From: an uncultured Collinsella sp.
GTDB lineage: Bacteria; Actinomycetota; Coriobacteriia; Coriobacteriales; Coriobacteriaceae
Direction of reading: 5' to 3'
Assembly: GCA_958443265.1 (NCBI GenBank)
Contig: CAUCKA010000009.1
Coordinates: forward strand, 1-64,000
DNA length: 64,000 nt
Below, one piece after another: positions 33,714 to 41,976 of this stretch; the first letter of the stretch is position 1; each line of letters opens with the position of its first letter. A model generated the notes under the pieces. The model was not told where the DNA came from. It searched no databases and saw only the letters and a program-made list of their open reading frames with translations. The position numbers and the translations under genes are program-made.

Positions 33714-33993
33714 ATGCAGTCTCCTTTGACGCCCCGGCGGGGGCGAATCGAGTCGAATCCTCGAGAGTATACCCATATGGAGCCGCGGCTCTGCGACGAA
33801 CTGAAGACGATGTGGGTGGACTAGCCTAGCTAGGTTGATAACGAATGCCGCGGGTAGCCGCTGCACCCCGCTAAAGTGAAATAACACCCCGTTTACCGAA
33901 TCATTTAGGAAATATATGGACTCCTAAAAAGTTCTAATACAATATAAGTCATCTATCTATAAACTGCTGATTCCTTGCAAAGGTATGGTTGAT
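33714..33993. other. 280-base divergent promoter region
   Basis: No gene is supported. An AT-rich stretch at 33897-33970 probably carries the GntR promoter. The octamer ACAATATA (33939-33946) recurs at 34800-34807 just before the IIA gene and may be part of its operator. Confidence 0.35.
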
Positions 33994-34698
33994 ATGGTTG
34001 AAGCAAATAGCGTTATCCCCCTGTACAAACAGATTGTCCGTGCGCTTTCTGATTCGATCGCCAACGGCACGTACCGCCCGGGAGATAAGCTTCCGACCGA
34101 GGCGGAGCTTATCGAGCAATTTGGCGTGAGCCGAATAACGGTTCGCTCCGCAATTAAAGAAATGGAAGATGCTGGGCTTGTTGAGAGGGCCCGCGGCAAG
34201 GGCACGTTCGTTTCGTCGGACACGCAGATGTATGCCGCGGACGACCGTGAGAGTTTTACCCATTCGTGCCAGCTTGCGGGCAAACAGGCGTCTACCAGAG
34301 TTCTCGAAATGGGCTGGGACTTCCCAAGTCTGCGAGACGCGAAGTTCCTGGGCGTAGACGATACCCAAAAGGTATTGCGTAGCCGTCGTCTGCGCCTTGT
34401 GGATGGCAAGCCCACGATGCTGGAAACCAATAGCTATTCCGCTGCGCTTTCTTTTTTGGAGCATGAGTCTCTCGATGATTCGCTGATGGCGGTGCTCGAT
34501 CGCCAGGGGATCAAGATGGGTCCCAACACGCGTACGCTCGAGGTCTGCTATGCGAGCGAGCTCGAGGCGGCATACCTTAACGTGGAGCTGGACTCTTCGC
34601 TGCTTCTGTTTGTCGATAGACGTTATGCCCCAAGTGGCGAGCCGCTTTTCATCTCCCGTCAGGTGTACTGCACCGAGCGACTGAAGTTCTATTTGTAA
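33994..34698 (+). CDS. GntR/HutC-family regulator with UTRA domain
   Basis: The protein has 234 residues. The winged helix is at about 8-75 (DKLPTEAELIEQFGVSRITVRS, RGKGTFVSS) and the UTRA domain at about 90-230. It stands directly upstream of the second PTS operon and probably controls it. ATG 33994 lies ten bases after AAAGG; the in-frame ATG at 33985 is too close to that site. In base composition it is somewhat lower in GC than the neighbouring housekeeping genes, as are the following two PTS genes. Confidence 0.9.
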   Translation: MVEANSVIPLYKQIVRALSDSIANGTYRPGDKLPTEAELIEQFGVSRITVRSAIKEMEDAGLVERARGKGTFVSSDTQMYAADDRESFTHSCQLAGKQASTRVLEMGWDFPSLRDAKFLGVDDTQKVLRSRRLRLVDGKPTMLETNSYSAALSFLEHESLDDSLMAVLDRQGIKMGPNTRTLEVCYASELEAAYLNVELDSSLLLFVDRRYAPSGEPLFISRQVYCTERLKFYL

Positions 34699-34833
34699 AT
34701 TAGAGATAGATTGGTCGATTTACCGACCAATTGTTACCGTTCGCGGATTTGGAAAATAGACACACCACGTAGGGTAGATTGCTAATATACTTTGTTATGA
34801 CAATATAGTACGTCCTATTGGTATTGGAGAACT

Positions 34834-35253
34834 ATGAATAAGATATTGCTAGCGAGTCATGGTTATCTCGCCCAAGGCATGAAAAGCTCTCTGGAGATTC
34901 TGATGGGCACCAACGACCGAATCGAGTGCCTGTGCGCCTATGTCGATGACGATTCAAGGGACGTCGCGGCGTTGATTGATGCATGGATGGAGACGAGGGA
35001 CCCTGCCGACTCTTGGTTTGTCGTGACTGACATCTTTGGCGGCTCTGTAAACAACGAATTCATTCAGAGGCAGACCGACGGATCGTTTACGTTAATCGCT
35101 GGAATGAACTTGCCGCTGCTGGTGGAAATGGTTACACAGCTGGACTCCCTGGATGCGGACAAGGCCAAAGCCGCGGTCGAGGGATCGCGTTCGTTTATTC
35201 AGCTTTGCGAGGCGGCGGACATGCTTGCCGGCGCCGAGGAAGAAGAGTTCTAG
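34834..35253 (+). CDS. PTS mannose-family EIIA
   Basis: The protein has 139 residues, a stand-alone IIA domain. His9 in LLASHGYLAQG is the phosphorylation site and FGGSVNNEF is the conserved loop. The acidic C-terminus (AGAEEEEF) is not part of the fold. It accepts phosphate from HPr and passes it to the IIB encoded next. It is the first gene of the operon IIA-IIB-SIS-IIC-IID. Confidence 0.93.
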   Translation: MNKILLASHGYLAQGMKSSLEILMGTNDRIECLCAYVDDDSRDVAALIDAWMETRDPADSWFVVTDIFGGSVNNEFIQRQTDGSFTLIAGMNLPLLVEMVTQLDSLDADKAKAAVEGSRSFIQLCEAADMLAGAEEEEF

Positions 35254-35324
35254 TTAGTTCTGGTTCGAGCCCTAGCTAGGGGCCACACCTGTCATTCCCT
35301 TTATCACGTGCGGAGATGATAACG

Positions 35325-35798
35325 ATGATTAAGCTTACGAGAGTTGATTACCGACTGATTCACGGCCAAGTTGCCATGTCCTGGACTCACGCTTTGGATG
35401 TAGATTGCATCTTGCTTGCCAGCGATGCTGTGGCAAAAGACGACATGAGGAAGGCGGCCTTGAGGCTCGCCCGCCCCAACGGCGTTAAACTCGTCATCAA
35501 GGATGTTGACGCTGCTGTCGAGGCGCTCAACAGCGGCGTTACCGACAAGTATTCGCTGTTTATCATCACTGAGACGATTGAAGATGTCTATCGTCTCGCT
35601 AAGGGTTGCAAAGACATCAAAGAGATCAATCTGGGCGGAACCCGAAAGACCCCTGAGACCACGCTTCATCCGACCCCTGCGATCTTTGCGACCGAGAAAG
35701 ATGCCGAACATATCCAAGAGCTCCTGGGTGATGGCGTGGCCATCGAAATCCGTCAGGTCCCCAATGACGCTAAGGTGTTTGCCAAGGACGTTTTCTAG
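35325..35798 (+). CDS. PTS mannose-family EIIB
   Basis: The protein has 157 residues. His13 in VDYRLIHGQVAMSW is the phosphorylated residue. It transfers phosphate to sugar bound by IIC and IID. ATG 35325 has GGAG nine bases upstream; the in-frame ATG at 35316 touches that site. A terminator follows the stop, and the rest of the operon restarts from its own promoter at about 35.9 kb. Confidence 0.92.
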   Translation: MIKLTRVDYRLIHGQVAMSWTHALDVDCILLASDAVAKDDMRKAALRLARPNGVKLVIKDVDAAVEALNSGVTDKYSLFIITETIEDVYRLAKGCKDIKEINLGGTRKTPETTLHPTPAIFATEKDAEHIQELLGDGVAIEIRQVPNDAKVFAKDVF

Positions 35799-35849
35799 CC
35801 GGAGACACGTTGATGCTCGGCATTTATTGAACCAATGCTCTATGCCTAT

Positions 35850-35880
35850 GCCCGTCGATCATTTGATCGGCGGGCTTTTT
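35850..35880 (+). terminator. Terminator after EIIB
   Basis: GCCCGTCGATC pairs with GATCGGCGGGC around an ATTT loop, followed by TTTTT. Confidence 0.85.
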
Positions 35881-35913
35881 ATTAAAGAAAAATCAAAAAA
35901 ATCTGAAATAGTT

Positions 35914-35947
35914 CTTGCATAGTTAGTTATATAAAGTATTATAACGT
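35914..35947 (+). promoter_or_regulatory. Promoter/operator before SIS-IIC-IID
   Basis: GTTATA (35926-35931) and TATAAC (35940-35945) form an inverted repeat, and TATAACGTC (35940-35948) is the exact complement of GACGTTATA before the GntR gene at 20410. TTGCAT at 35915-35920 can serve as -35. Confidence 0.5.
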
Positions 35948-35992
35948 CATGGGATGAATGAAGGGTTCATCCAAGTGAGTTAGGAGTAAGGG

Positions 35993-37027
35993 ATGTTCAA
36001 TTTCGATGAGCCTCGTTACGAGAAGGTTGTGAGCGATGCCCTCGCTCTCCGTCCTCAGATTGAGGCTGCCGTGGACAAGGTCTGCGAGCAGGGTTATTCC
36101 AACATCTTCTTCATCGGCTGCGGCGGCACCTGGGCCCACACGCTCCCGATGAAGTATTGGGTCGAGACCACCACGGCCGACGTCGACGTCCACTGCGAGA
36201 TCGCCGCTGAGTTCCTCGCATGCCCGCCCAAGACCTTCAACAAGGACTCGGTCTGCGTCTTCTCCACCCGTACCGGCACCACCCCCGAGATCATCGAGGC
36301 TGCCAAGTTCTGCCAGGAGCAGGGCGCCCGCACGCTGATGTATGTCTCCAACGACAACACCCCGGCCACCGAGTACGCCGATTACAAGTTCTTCAGCTTC
36401 GCCGAGGACGACGTTCTGTGCGAGGCCATCTACACCTACCAGATCACGCTGGTCGCCCGCTTCCTCAAGAACGCCGGCGCCTTCCCCAAGTACGACACCT
36501 TCATGGAAGAGTTCGGCAACATTGCTCCGTACCTCATCAAGGCCAAGGACGCTCAGGACGAGCGCTGCGCCGCCATGGCCGAGGACTTCAAGGACACCGA
36601 TTACCACATGGTGATTGGCTCCGGCATGCTCTGGGGTGAAGCCTACGACTACGCCATGTGCATCCTCGAGGAGATGCAGTGGATCAAGACCAAGTCCATC
36701 CACGCCGCCGAGTTCTTCCACGGCACCATCGAGCTGTGCGAGGAGGGCACGAGCCTCATCATGCTCTACGGCGAGGACGACACCCGTAAGCTCATGGACC
36801 GCGTGGACAACTTCACTCACATGCTCGCCGACGAGAAGGGCGTCAACGTCCGCGTGAACAAGTTTGACACCGCCGAGGTCGAGCTGCCGTTCAGCGACCC
36901 CGAGTTCCGCAAGATCGTCTCCCCGATGGTCACCTACACCATTACCGAGCGTCTGAGCTGCCATCTCGAGCACGTCCGTAACCACCCGCTCACCACGCGT
37001 CGTTACTATCACCAGATGAACTACTAA
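35993..37027 (+). CDS. SIS-domain sugar deglycase (fructoselysine/glucoselysine-6-phosphate deglycase type)
   Basis: The protein has 344 residues, the longest of the four SIS paralogues, with an extra N-terminal helix. STRTGTTPE (91-99) is the phosphate loop. Glu227 (EEMQW) and His243 (EFFHGTIE) are 16 residues apart, as in FraB. The C-terminus HPLTTRRYYHQMNY is nearly the FrlB consensus, so this is the most convincing deglycase of the set. It lies between IIB and IIC, so it should act on the product of this PTS, giving glucose-6-phosphate and a free amino acid. Confidence 0.88.
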   Translation: MFNFDEPRYEKVVSDALALRPQIEAAVDKVCEQGYSNIFFIGCGGTWAHTLPMKYWVETTTADVDVHCEIAAEFLACPPKTFNKDSVCVFSTRTGTTPEIIEAAKFCQEQGARTLMYVSNDNTPATEYADYKFFSFAEDDVLCEAIYTYQITLVARFLKNAGAFPKYDTFMEEFGNIAPYLIKAKDAQDERCAAMAEDFKDTDYHMVIGSGMLWGEAYDYAMCILEEMQWIKTKSIHAAEFFHGTIELCEEGTSLIMLYGEDDTRKLMDRVDNFTHMLADEKGVNVRVNKFDTAEVELPFSDPEFRKIVSPMVTYTITERLSCHLEHVRNHPLTTRRYYHQMNY

Positions 37028-37108
37028 TCCTCTCAAATTGCTGCGGTTGTCTGCAGGCGAGCTGCGCAGAATGCCTCGCCTGCAGACCTGTTTCTGGGGT
37101 TGATCGAA

Positions 37109-37882
37109 ATGGTTGTCCAGTATCTTCTAGTTGCACTGGTCGCATTTATTGCGTCCATGGACGAGCAATTATTTGGCATTACGATGCTTGGTCGTCCGCT
37201 GTTTACGAGCCTGTTTGTCGGCTTGATCCTTGGCGATGTCCAGCAGGGCGTTATCGTCGGCGCTGCTTTGGAGTCCATGTTCATGGGCGCCATCATGGTC
37301 GGCGCGGCGGTTCCTCCCGAGGTCTATGCCTCCGGCGTGCTTGGCTGCGCGTTTGCTGTCATTACAGGTACAGGCACGGCAACTGCCGTCGCGCTCGCCC
37401 TTCCCGTCTCCGTCTTCCTTCAGGTGTGGCGCAACTTCTGCTACGCCGTTCCGGGTGCCTTTGCCTGCAAGAAGATTGAGACCGCTCTGGCAAATCGCGA
37501 TCTTGCCAAGGCAAATCTGTACCATCTGACCATCGTGCCGCTGTCGATTGGCATTCCGTCTGCACTGCTGGTGTTTGGCTCGCTGTTCTTTGGTGCCGAC
37601 CTTATCAACAATGCGCTCAACGCGATTCCGCAGTTTGTGATGGACGGCCTCAACGTTGCGTCCGGCGTCATGGTCTGCATCGGCTTCGCTCTTCTTATCA
37701 GGACCATGGGCGATAACAAGCTCCTTCCCTGGCTGTTCCTGGGCTTCATTATGGTCATCTACCTCAAGATGGACGTGGTCGGCGTCGCCGCAGCTGCCAT
37801 TTGCGTCGCGCTGCTCCTGGCCTTCCACGAGGGCTCGTCCGGTCCGCAGACGGTTGCTGCAGATGAAGAGGAGGACTTCTAA
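37109..37882 (+). CDS. PTS mannose-family EIIC
   Basis: The protein has 257 residues with about seven membrane segments. GVIVGAALESMFMGAIMVGAAVPPE matches the EII-Sor family. ATG 37109 lies about nine bases after CTGGGG; an in-frame TTG at 37100 is the alternative. Its stop overlaps the IID start by one base, indicating translational coupling. It differs strongly from the IIC at 15332, so the two permeases probably have different substrates. Confidence 0.92.
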   Translation: MVVQYLLVALVAFIASMDEQLFGITMLGRPLFTSLFVGLILGDVQQGVIVGAALESMFMGAIMVGAAVPPEVYASGVLGCAFAVITGTGTATAVALALPVSVFLQVWRNFCYAVPGAFACKKIETALANRDLAKANLYHLTIVPLSIGIPSALLVFGSLFFGADLINNALNAIPQFVMDGLNVASGVMVCIGFALLIRTMGDNKLLPWLFLGFIMVIYLKMDVVGVAAAAICVALLLAFHEGSSGPQTVAADEEEDF

Positions 37883-38730
37883 TGGCTATCCAGAACACCG
37901 ACCTCAAAGAGGCCAAGAAGGACGCGATTATGACTCCCGATATGTATCGGAGCATGTTCCTTCGCCAGTTTACGAGCCAGTGCTCGCAGTCGTACGACAA
38001 GATGATGGCAATGGGCTTCATGTACACCATTCAGAAGCCCCTGCGAAAGATCTACCCCAACGACGACGATTACTATGCGGCGCTCGATCGCCATACCGAG
38101 TTCTTTAACATCACGCCTCATGTGCTTCCGTTTGTAGCCGGCCTTACGGTTTCGATGGAAGAGCAGGCGGCTGCCGATAAGAACTTCGACACGTCCTCGA
38201 TTAACGCCATGAAGGTCGGCCTCATGGGACCGCTTTCCGGCATCGGCGATTCGTTCTACTGGGGTACGTTCCGCGTGGTCGCCGCCGGCATTGGTATTGG
38301 CATCGCGTCGACGGGCAACCCGCTCGGCCCCATCGTGTATGCGCTCATCTACTCCGTGATTAACTTTGCAACGCGTATCGTCGCCGCCCATCTGGGTTAC
38401 GACTTGGGAACCAAGTTTTTGCAGCAGTCCGAAGAGAGCAACCTTATGTCTCGCATGACGCATGCTGCCGGTGTCCTCGGAATGACCGTTATCGGCGCCA
38501 TGATTGCGGCACAGGTCTCGCTGTCCACGGCTTTGACCTTTGACGTGGGTGGTTCGGAGATTGTCCTGCAGGATCTGTTCGATTCGATCTTCCCCGGTCT
38601 GCTGCCCTTGCTGGCAACGTTCGCTTGCGTTGCCCTCTATAAAAAGGGCGTCAAGACCATTTGGATCATCTTGGGCATCTTCGCAATCTGCATCATCGGA
38701 ACGGGCTTGGGAGTGTTCGCGGCGGCGTAA
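37882..38730 (+). CDS. PTS mannose-family EIID
   Basis: The protein has 282 residues. FLRQFTSQCSQSYDKMMAMGF and GPLSGIGDSFYWGTFR are the EIID hallmarks, with C-terminal membrane helices. It overlaps IIC by one base and the operon ends after it at a strong terminator, next to an IS200-type element. Confidence 0.93.
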   Translation: MAIQNTDLKEAKKDAIMTPDMYRSMFLRQFTSQCSQSYDKMMAMGFMYTIQKPLRKIYPNDDDYYAALDRHTEFFNITPHVLPFVAGLTVSMEEQAAADKNFDTSSINAMKVGLMGPLSGIGDSFYWGTFRVVAAGIGIGIASTGNPLGPIVYALIYSVINFATRIVAAHLGYDLGTKFLQQSEESNLMSRMTHAAGVLGMTVIGAMIAAQVSLSTALTFDVGGSEIVLQDLFDSIFPGLLPLLATFACVALYKKGVKTIWIILGIFAICIIGTGLGVFAAA

Positions 38731-38775
38731 TGTTGACTGCTATGCTCGCGCGTTGGATAACTAACTGACCGTTTG

Positions 38776-38810
38776 AAAACGGGGCTCGGCGTAAGGCCGG
38801 CCCCGTTTTT
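38776..38810 (+). terminator. Terminator ending the second PTS operon
   Basis: AAAACGGGG (38776-38784) pairs with CCCCGTTTT (38801-38809); an inner GGC/GGC-type loop and a T run are present. Confidence 0.85.
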
Positions 38811-38820
38811 GTTCAAGACT

Positions 38821-39560
38821 TTAGTCTGCTGGCCGCGCAGCGGCCAGCTTTAAACCACCCGCTACGCGGGTGGAGACAAACGGCTTTACAAAGCCACCCC
38901 TCCGACCGATATTGACGATTGTTCAGGCCGTCAAGAATTCGAGTCGAAGGGGTGGTCGCCATGGCCCAGAAGGCCTACAGCCTTTCCCACACGAAGTGGA
39001 TGTGCAAGTACCACATCGTGTTCACGCCGAAGTATAGGCGCAAAGTGATCTGCAACCAAATCAGGAGCGACATAGGGGAGATCCTCAGGAAGCTGTGCGA
39101 GTACAAGGGGATCGAGATAATCGAGGGGCACCTGATGCCCGACCACGTGCACGTGCTGCTGGCGATCCCGCCGAAGTACAGCGTCGCGAGCGTCATGGGC
39201 CACCTGAAGGGGAAGAGCTCGCTGATGATATTCGACAGGCACGCCAGCCTCAAGTGCAAGTTCGGCAACAGGAAGTTCTGGGCGGAGGGCTACTACGTGT
39301 CCACCGTCGGCCTGAACGAGGCGACGATCGCCAAGTACATCAGGGAGCAGGAGTCCCACGACATCGCGCTGGACAAGCTGAGCGTGAAGGAGTACGAGGA
39401 CCCCTTCAAGAGGGGGTGATGCCGCCGGTTCGACCGGCGCGCCACGGGTCAAGATGCACTAGGCCTGGACGAAGTCCGGGCCCGCGCCTTTAGACGCGAG
39501 CCCGGGGCCCGTGGGTTATACCCTAAGAGCAAACCACCCTTTTTAAGGGTGGTTCTGATT
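38821..39560 (+). mobile_element. IS200-type insertion sequence (IS200/IS605 family, transposase only)
   Basis: The left end carries the hairpins CTGGCCGC/GCGGCCAG (38828 on) and CCACCCGC/GCGGGTGG (38857 on). The right end ends with AACCACCC/GGGTGGTT (39532-39555). Sub-terminal hairpins instead of inverted repeats, and a single Y1 transposase without tnpB, fit the IS200 group. Exact ends are approximate. Confidence 0.75.
38961..39419 (+). CDS. tnpA: IS200-type Y1 transposase
   Basis: The protein has 152 residues. The HUH metal site is DHVHVLL (His-Val-His) and the attacking tyrosine is in the C-terminal helix (EATIAKYIREQE). It cuts and joins single-stranded DNA at the element's hairpin ends. 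KWMCKYHIVFTPKYRRK is the typical start of the family. ATG 38961 follows GGGGTGG. The frame is intact, so the element may still be mobile. Confidence 0.95.
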   Translation: MAQKAYSLSHTKWMCKYHIVFTPKYRRKVICNQIRSDIGEILRKLCEYKGIEIIEGHLMPDHVHVLLAIPPKYSVASVMGHLKGKSSLMIFDRHASLKCKFGNRKFWAEGYYVSTVGLNEATIAKYIREQESHDIALDKLSVKEYEDPFKRG

Positions 39561-39608
39561 TGAGGGATTTTCCAACCGTCCAATAGTCCAGGCCCATGCA
39601 TCACTCAC

Positions 39609-39844
39609 GTATCTCTCATCTCTCATTCATCACTAATACGAGAGATAACAGAAAGACGAGAGATAAATATGAGAGATAACTGAGCAGCAAAGAGACAGGC
39701 AATCATGGTATTATCTCAATACCGATTGTTCTACCAGCAAAAACATGTTTATATGAAACAGATGGCAGACATCTTATCTTTTATCTCTCACTCATCTCTA
39801 ATATGAGAGATAACAGAAAGATGAGAGATAATTACGAGAGATAA
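39609..39844 (+). promoter_or_regulatory. Duplicated operator array of GAGAGATAA boxes
   Basis: GAGAGATAA occurs at 39640, 39658 and 39671, and again at 39805, 39823 and 39836, with identical spacings of 18 and 13 in each set. Inverted copies (ATCTCTC, TTATCTCTC) precede each set at about 39610 and 39781. The sets are 165 bases apart and end 63 bases before the next start codon. This looks like a cooperative operator for the gene at 39907. Confidence 0.7.
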
Positions 39845-39906
39845 CTGAGAGACGCAGGAAATCTATTCGCGGCATTCTTCGCAGAACCGAGCGAAAGGAC
39901 GTGCAG

Positions 39907-41373
39907 ATGAACGAAAACGAACTGACCGGTCTGCTCGAGTCTTTAAGGCGCATGGGCTCGGACGATCTTAACGTCGAGGTCAAGGAGAGCGCCACGACGC
40001 TTTCCCGCGACGTATGGGAAACGGTCAGCGCTTTCGCAAACACCGCCGGCGGCATCATCGTACTCGGAGTGAGCGAGCGCGCGGGTTTTGTTCCAGTTGC
40101 AAACTTTGAGACCGAGAAAGTGCTCAACCAATTCGTGGCGGGCATGGGCGATGCCGGCGGTCGCGGAAAGCTGGCCAATCCGCCCAAATACACCATTGAG
40201 CGCGTGGAGCTTCGGGGTACCGTTGTTCTCGTTATCACGATTGAGGAGCTCGACCCGTCTAGCAAGCCTTGCTATGTCATAGAGCGGGGCGCTCAAGGTG
40301 GCAGCTACAAACGCATCGATGACAAAGATGTCCCGCTTTCGTCGACCGAGGTGCTCGCGTTGGCGTCATACGGTCGAGCGACTCCGAGCGATCGCGACGC
40401 GGTGGCGGGCGCGGGCGCGGACGATCTCGACGAGACGCTGGTCGACCGTACGATAGATCGGGCTTTCTCGTTGACGCCCCGGGCAATGCGCGGCGCGCCG
40501 GACAAACAAACGAAGCTGGAGCGCCTAAATTTCCTTGATTCCCAGGGCAATGTCACCAAGGCTGGACTCCTAGTTGCGGGCACCTACCCTCAGCAGTTTT
40601 ATCCCAAGCTCTTTATCGACATGGCTGTCTATGCGGGGACCCGGAAAGGCACGGCGGGGTCGCTGAGGTTCATGGACCGCACAATCTGTGAGGGAACGTT
40701 GGGCGAGATGATCTCGGATGCTGTCGCGGCCGTCGCCAAGAATTTGCGGCGAACCTCGACCGTCCAAGGCGTCTCGCGTGTCGACTCGCTGGAGATTCCC
40801 GAGGAGGTTCTGCGCGAGGCAATCGCCAACGCCGTAATCCATCGAGAATACGGGGATCGGTTCTGTGGACAATCGATTGCCGTCGACGTCTTTGACGATC
40901 GTGTCGAGGTGACGAATCCTGGCGGCCTTTACGGGGGAAAGACTCGCGAGAACTTGTTTGACGGCAGCTCCCGATGCCGTAATGCAACGCTCGTGAAACT
41001 CATGTCGATTGTTCCACTGCCGGATGGCGCAGGCTCGCCGGCTGAGGGAAATGGCTCGGGCATCCCGATGATGATCGATGCCATGCGCGCACATGGTCTG
41101 GTAGGGCCCCTGTTCTGCCCGGGGTTCGATCGGTTCAAGGTCGTACTTTACCGTTCAAAGATCGAGCCGGTCGATCATGGCGGGGACTTGATTATGACGG
41201 CACTCAAGCGCTACGGCGAATTGGGGACGCGCGAACTGGCGGAGCGCACGGGACTCACGGTTTCCCAGGTTAGGGCACGCGTCAATGCACTCATTGCGCA
41301 GGGTGAGCTTGAGCCGACGGCGCCGTCGACAAGCCGCAACCGCAAATATCGACTGTCAGAGCGCGTGGAATAA
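39907..41373 (+). CDS. AlbA_2-domain / HATPase-like transcriptional regulator (COG2865 type)
   Basis: The protein has 488 residues. The N-terminal AlbA_2 (Schlafen-type) domain is at about 15-130 (LNVEVKESATTLSRDVWETVSAFANTAGG split across its core). A middle region leads to an ATP-binding HATPase_c_4-type domain at about 285-400 (EEVLREAIANAVIHREYG; VEVTNPGGLYG). A winged helix lies at about 430-485 (GTRELAERTGLTVSQVRARV). Such proteins are annotated as putative regulators or RecG-related; many sit in defence islands. ATG 39907 follows AAAGGA. The operator array upstream suggests strict, perhaps self-, control. Confidence 0.8.
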   Translation: MNENELTGLLESLRRMGSDDLNVEVKESATTLSRDVWETVSAFANTAGGIIVLGVSERAGFVPVANFETEKVLNQFVAGMGDAGGRGKLANPPKYTIERVELRGTVVLVITIEELDPSSKPCYVIERGAQGGSYKRIDDKDVPLSSTEVLALASYGRATPSDRDAVAGAGADDLDETLVDRTIDRAFSLTPRAMRGAPDKQTKLERLNFLDSQGNVTKAGLLVAGTYPQQFYPKLFIDMAVYAGTRKGTAGSLRFMDRTICEGTLGEMISDAVAAVAKNLRRTSTVQGVSRVDSLEIPEEVLREAIANAVIHREYGDRFCGQSIAVDVFDDRVEVTNPGGLYGGKTRENLFDGSSRCRNATLVKLMSIVPLPDGAGSPAEGNGSGIPMMIDAMRAHGLVGPLFCPGFDRFKVVLYRSKIEPVDHGGDLIMTALKRYGELGTRELAERTGLTVSQVRARVNALIAQGELEPTAPSTSRNRKYRLSERVE

Positions 41374-41473
41374 ATGCGTTAGTGGACGAGGCGACCCAAT
41401 AATCGACCCTCAATTGGCGCCCACTAAGGTAAAGCAGTTGTTGCCCAGTCGACGGTGATGCTAAAGACTCGGC

Positions 41474-41965
41474 TTACGCCGGCATGGCCCCGAACCCGCC
41501 CATCAAGAACAGCCTAAGAACCAGCTTGATGACAAATCCCGGTTTGACTTCAGCCGTGCCAAAGACGCTGCGCTCGGCGAGCTCGCTGCAGTATGCGTAG
41601 ATATCGCGGATAAGGTCCGCGCCCGAAAGCGTAAACATGTAGCCTGCGTCCGAAAGCGCATTGGGTGCGGCGGGCAACTTGGCCATGTGGCAGAACGTTT
41701 GCAGGTCGGGCGCCATAACATTCTGGTAGTCGAGGTGGCCGCTGGTATCCTGTGCGGCAAGCTCCAATTGGCGCACAAAATTCAGCGCCGCCGCTAACAC
41801 AAAGCTCGGCGTAGGCGCATTGACGTCCTGAGTGGTCGCCACGAGCCTGCCCGCCGCCTGCGTGACAAGCCAAGCGACCTCGCGCTGGCAACGCACGGCC
41901 TTGCGCGTAACCGGCTTGATGGACGAAGAAGAAACGCTTCCCTTAGGCGGATTCGAAGCAGCCAT
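41474..41965 (-). CDS. Hypothetical protein
   Basis: The protein has 163 residues and I do not recognise it. The N-terminus is polar, rich in Ser/Lys/Thr. A helical middle (REVAWLVTQAAGRLVATTQ, then SFVLAAALNFVRQLELAAQD) is followed by SDAGYMFTLSGADLIRDIY and a hydrophobic C-terminus ending GGFGAMPA. ATG 41965 follows GGGAGG. It is divergent from the HNH gene, with start codons only 11 bases apart, so one of the two starts may be misjudged. Confidence 0.6.
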   Translation of the reverse strand: MAASNPPKGSVSSSSIKPVTRKAVRCQREVAWLVTQAAGRLVATTQDVNAPTPSFVLAAALNFVRQLELAAQDTSGHLDYQNVMAPDLQTFCHMAKLPAAPNALSDAGYMFTLSGADLIRDIYAYCSELAERSVFGTAEVKPGFVIKLVLRLFLMGGFGAMPA

Positions 41966-41976
41966 AAGACCCTCCC

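Noticed and set aside
39609..39844. CRISPR array
   Set aside because: The repeated unit is only 9 bases, spacers are 4-9 bases and themselves similar, and no cas gene is near; an operator array fits better.
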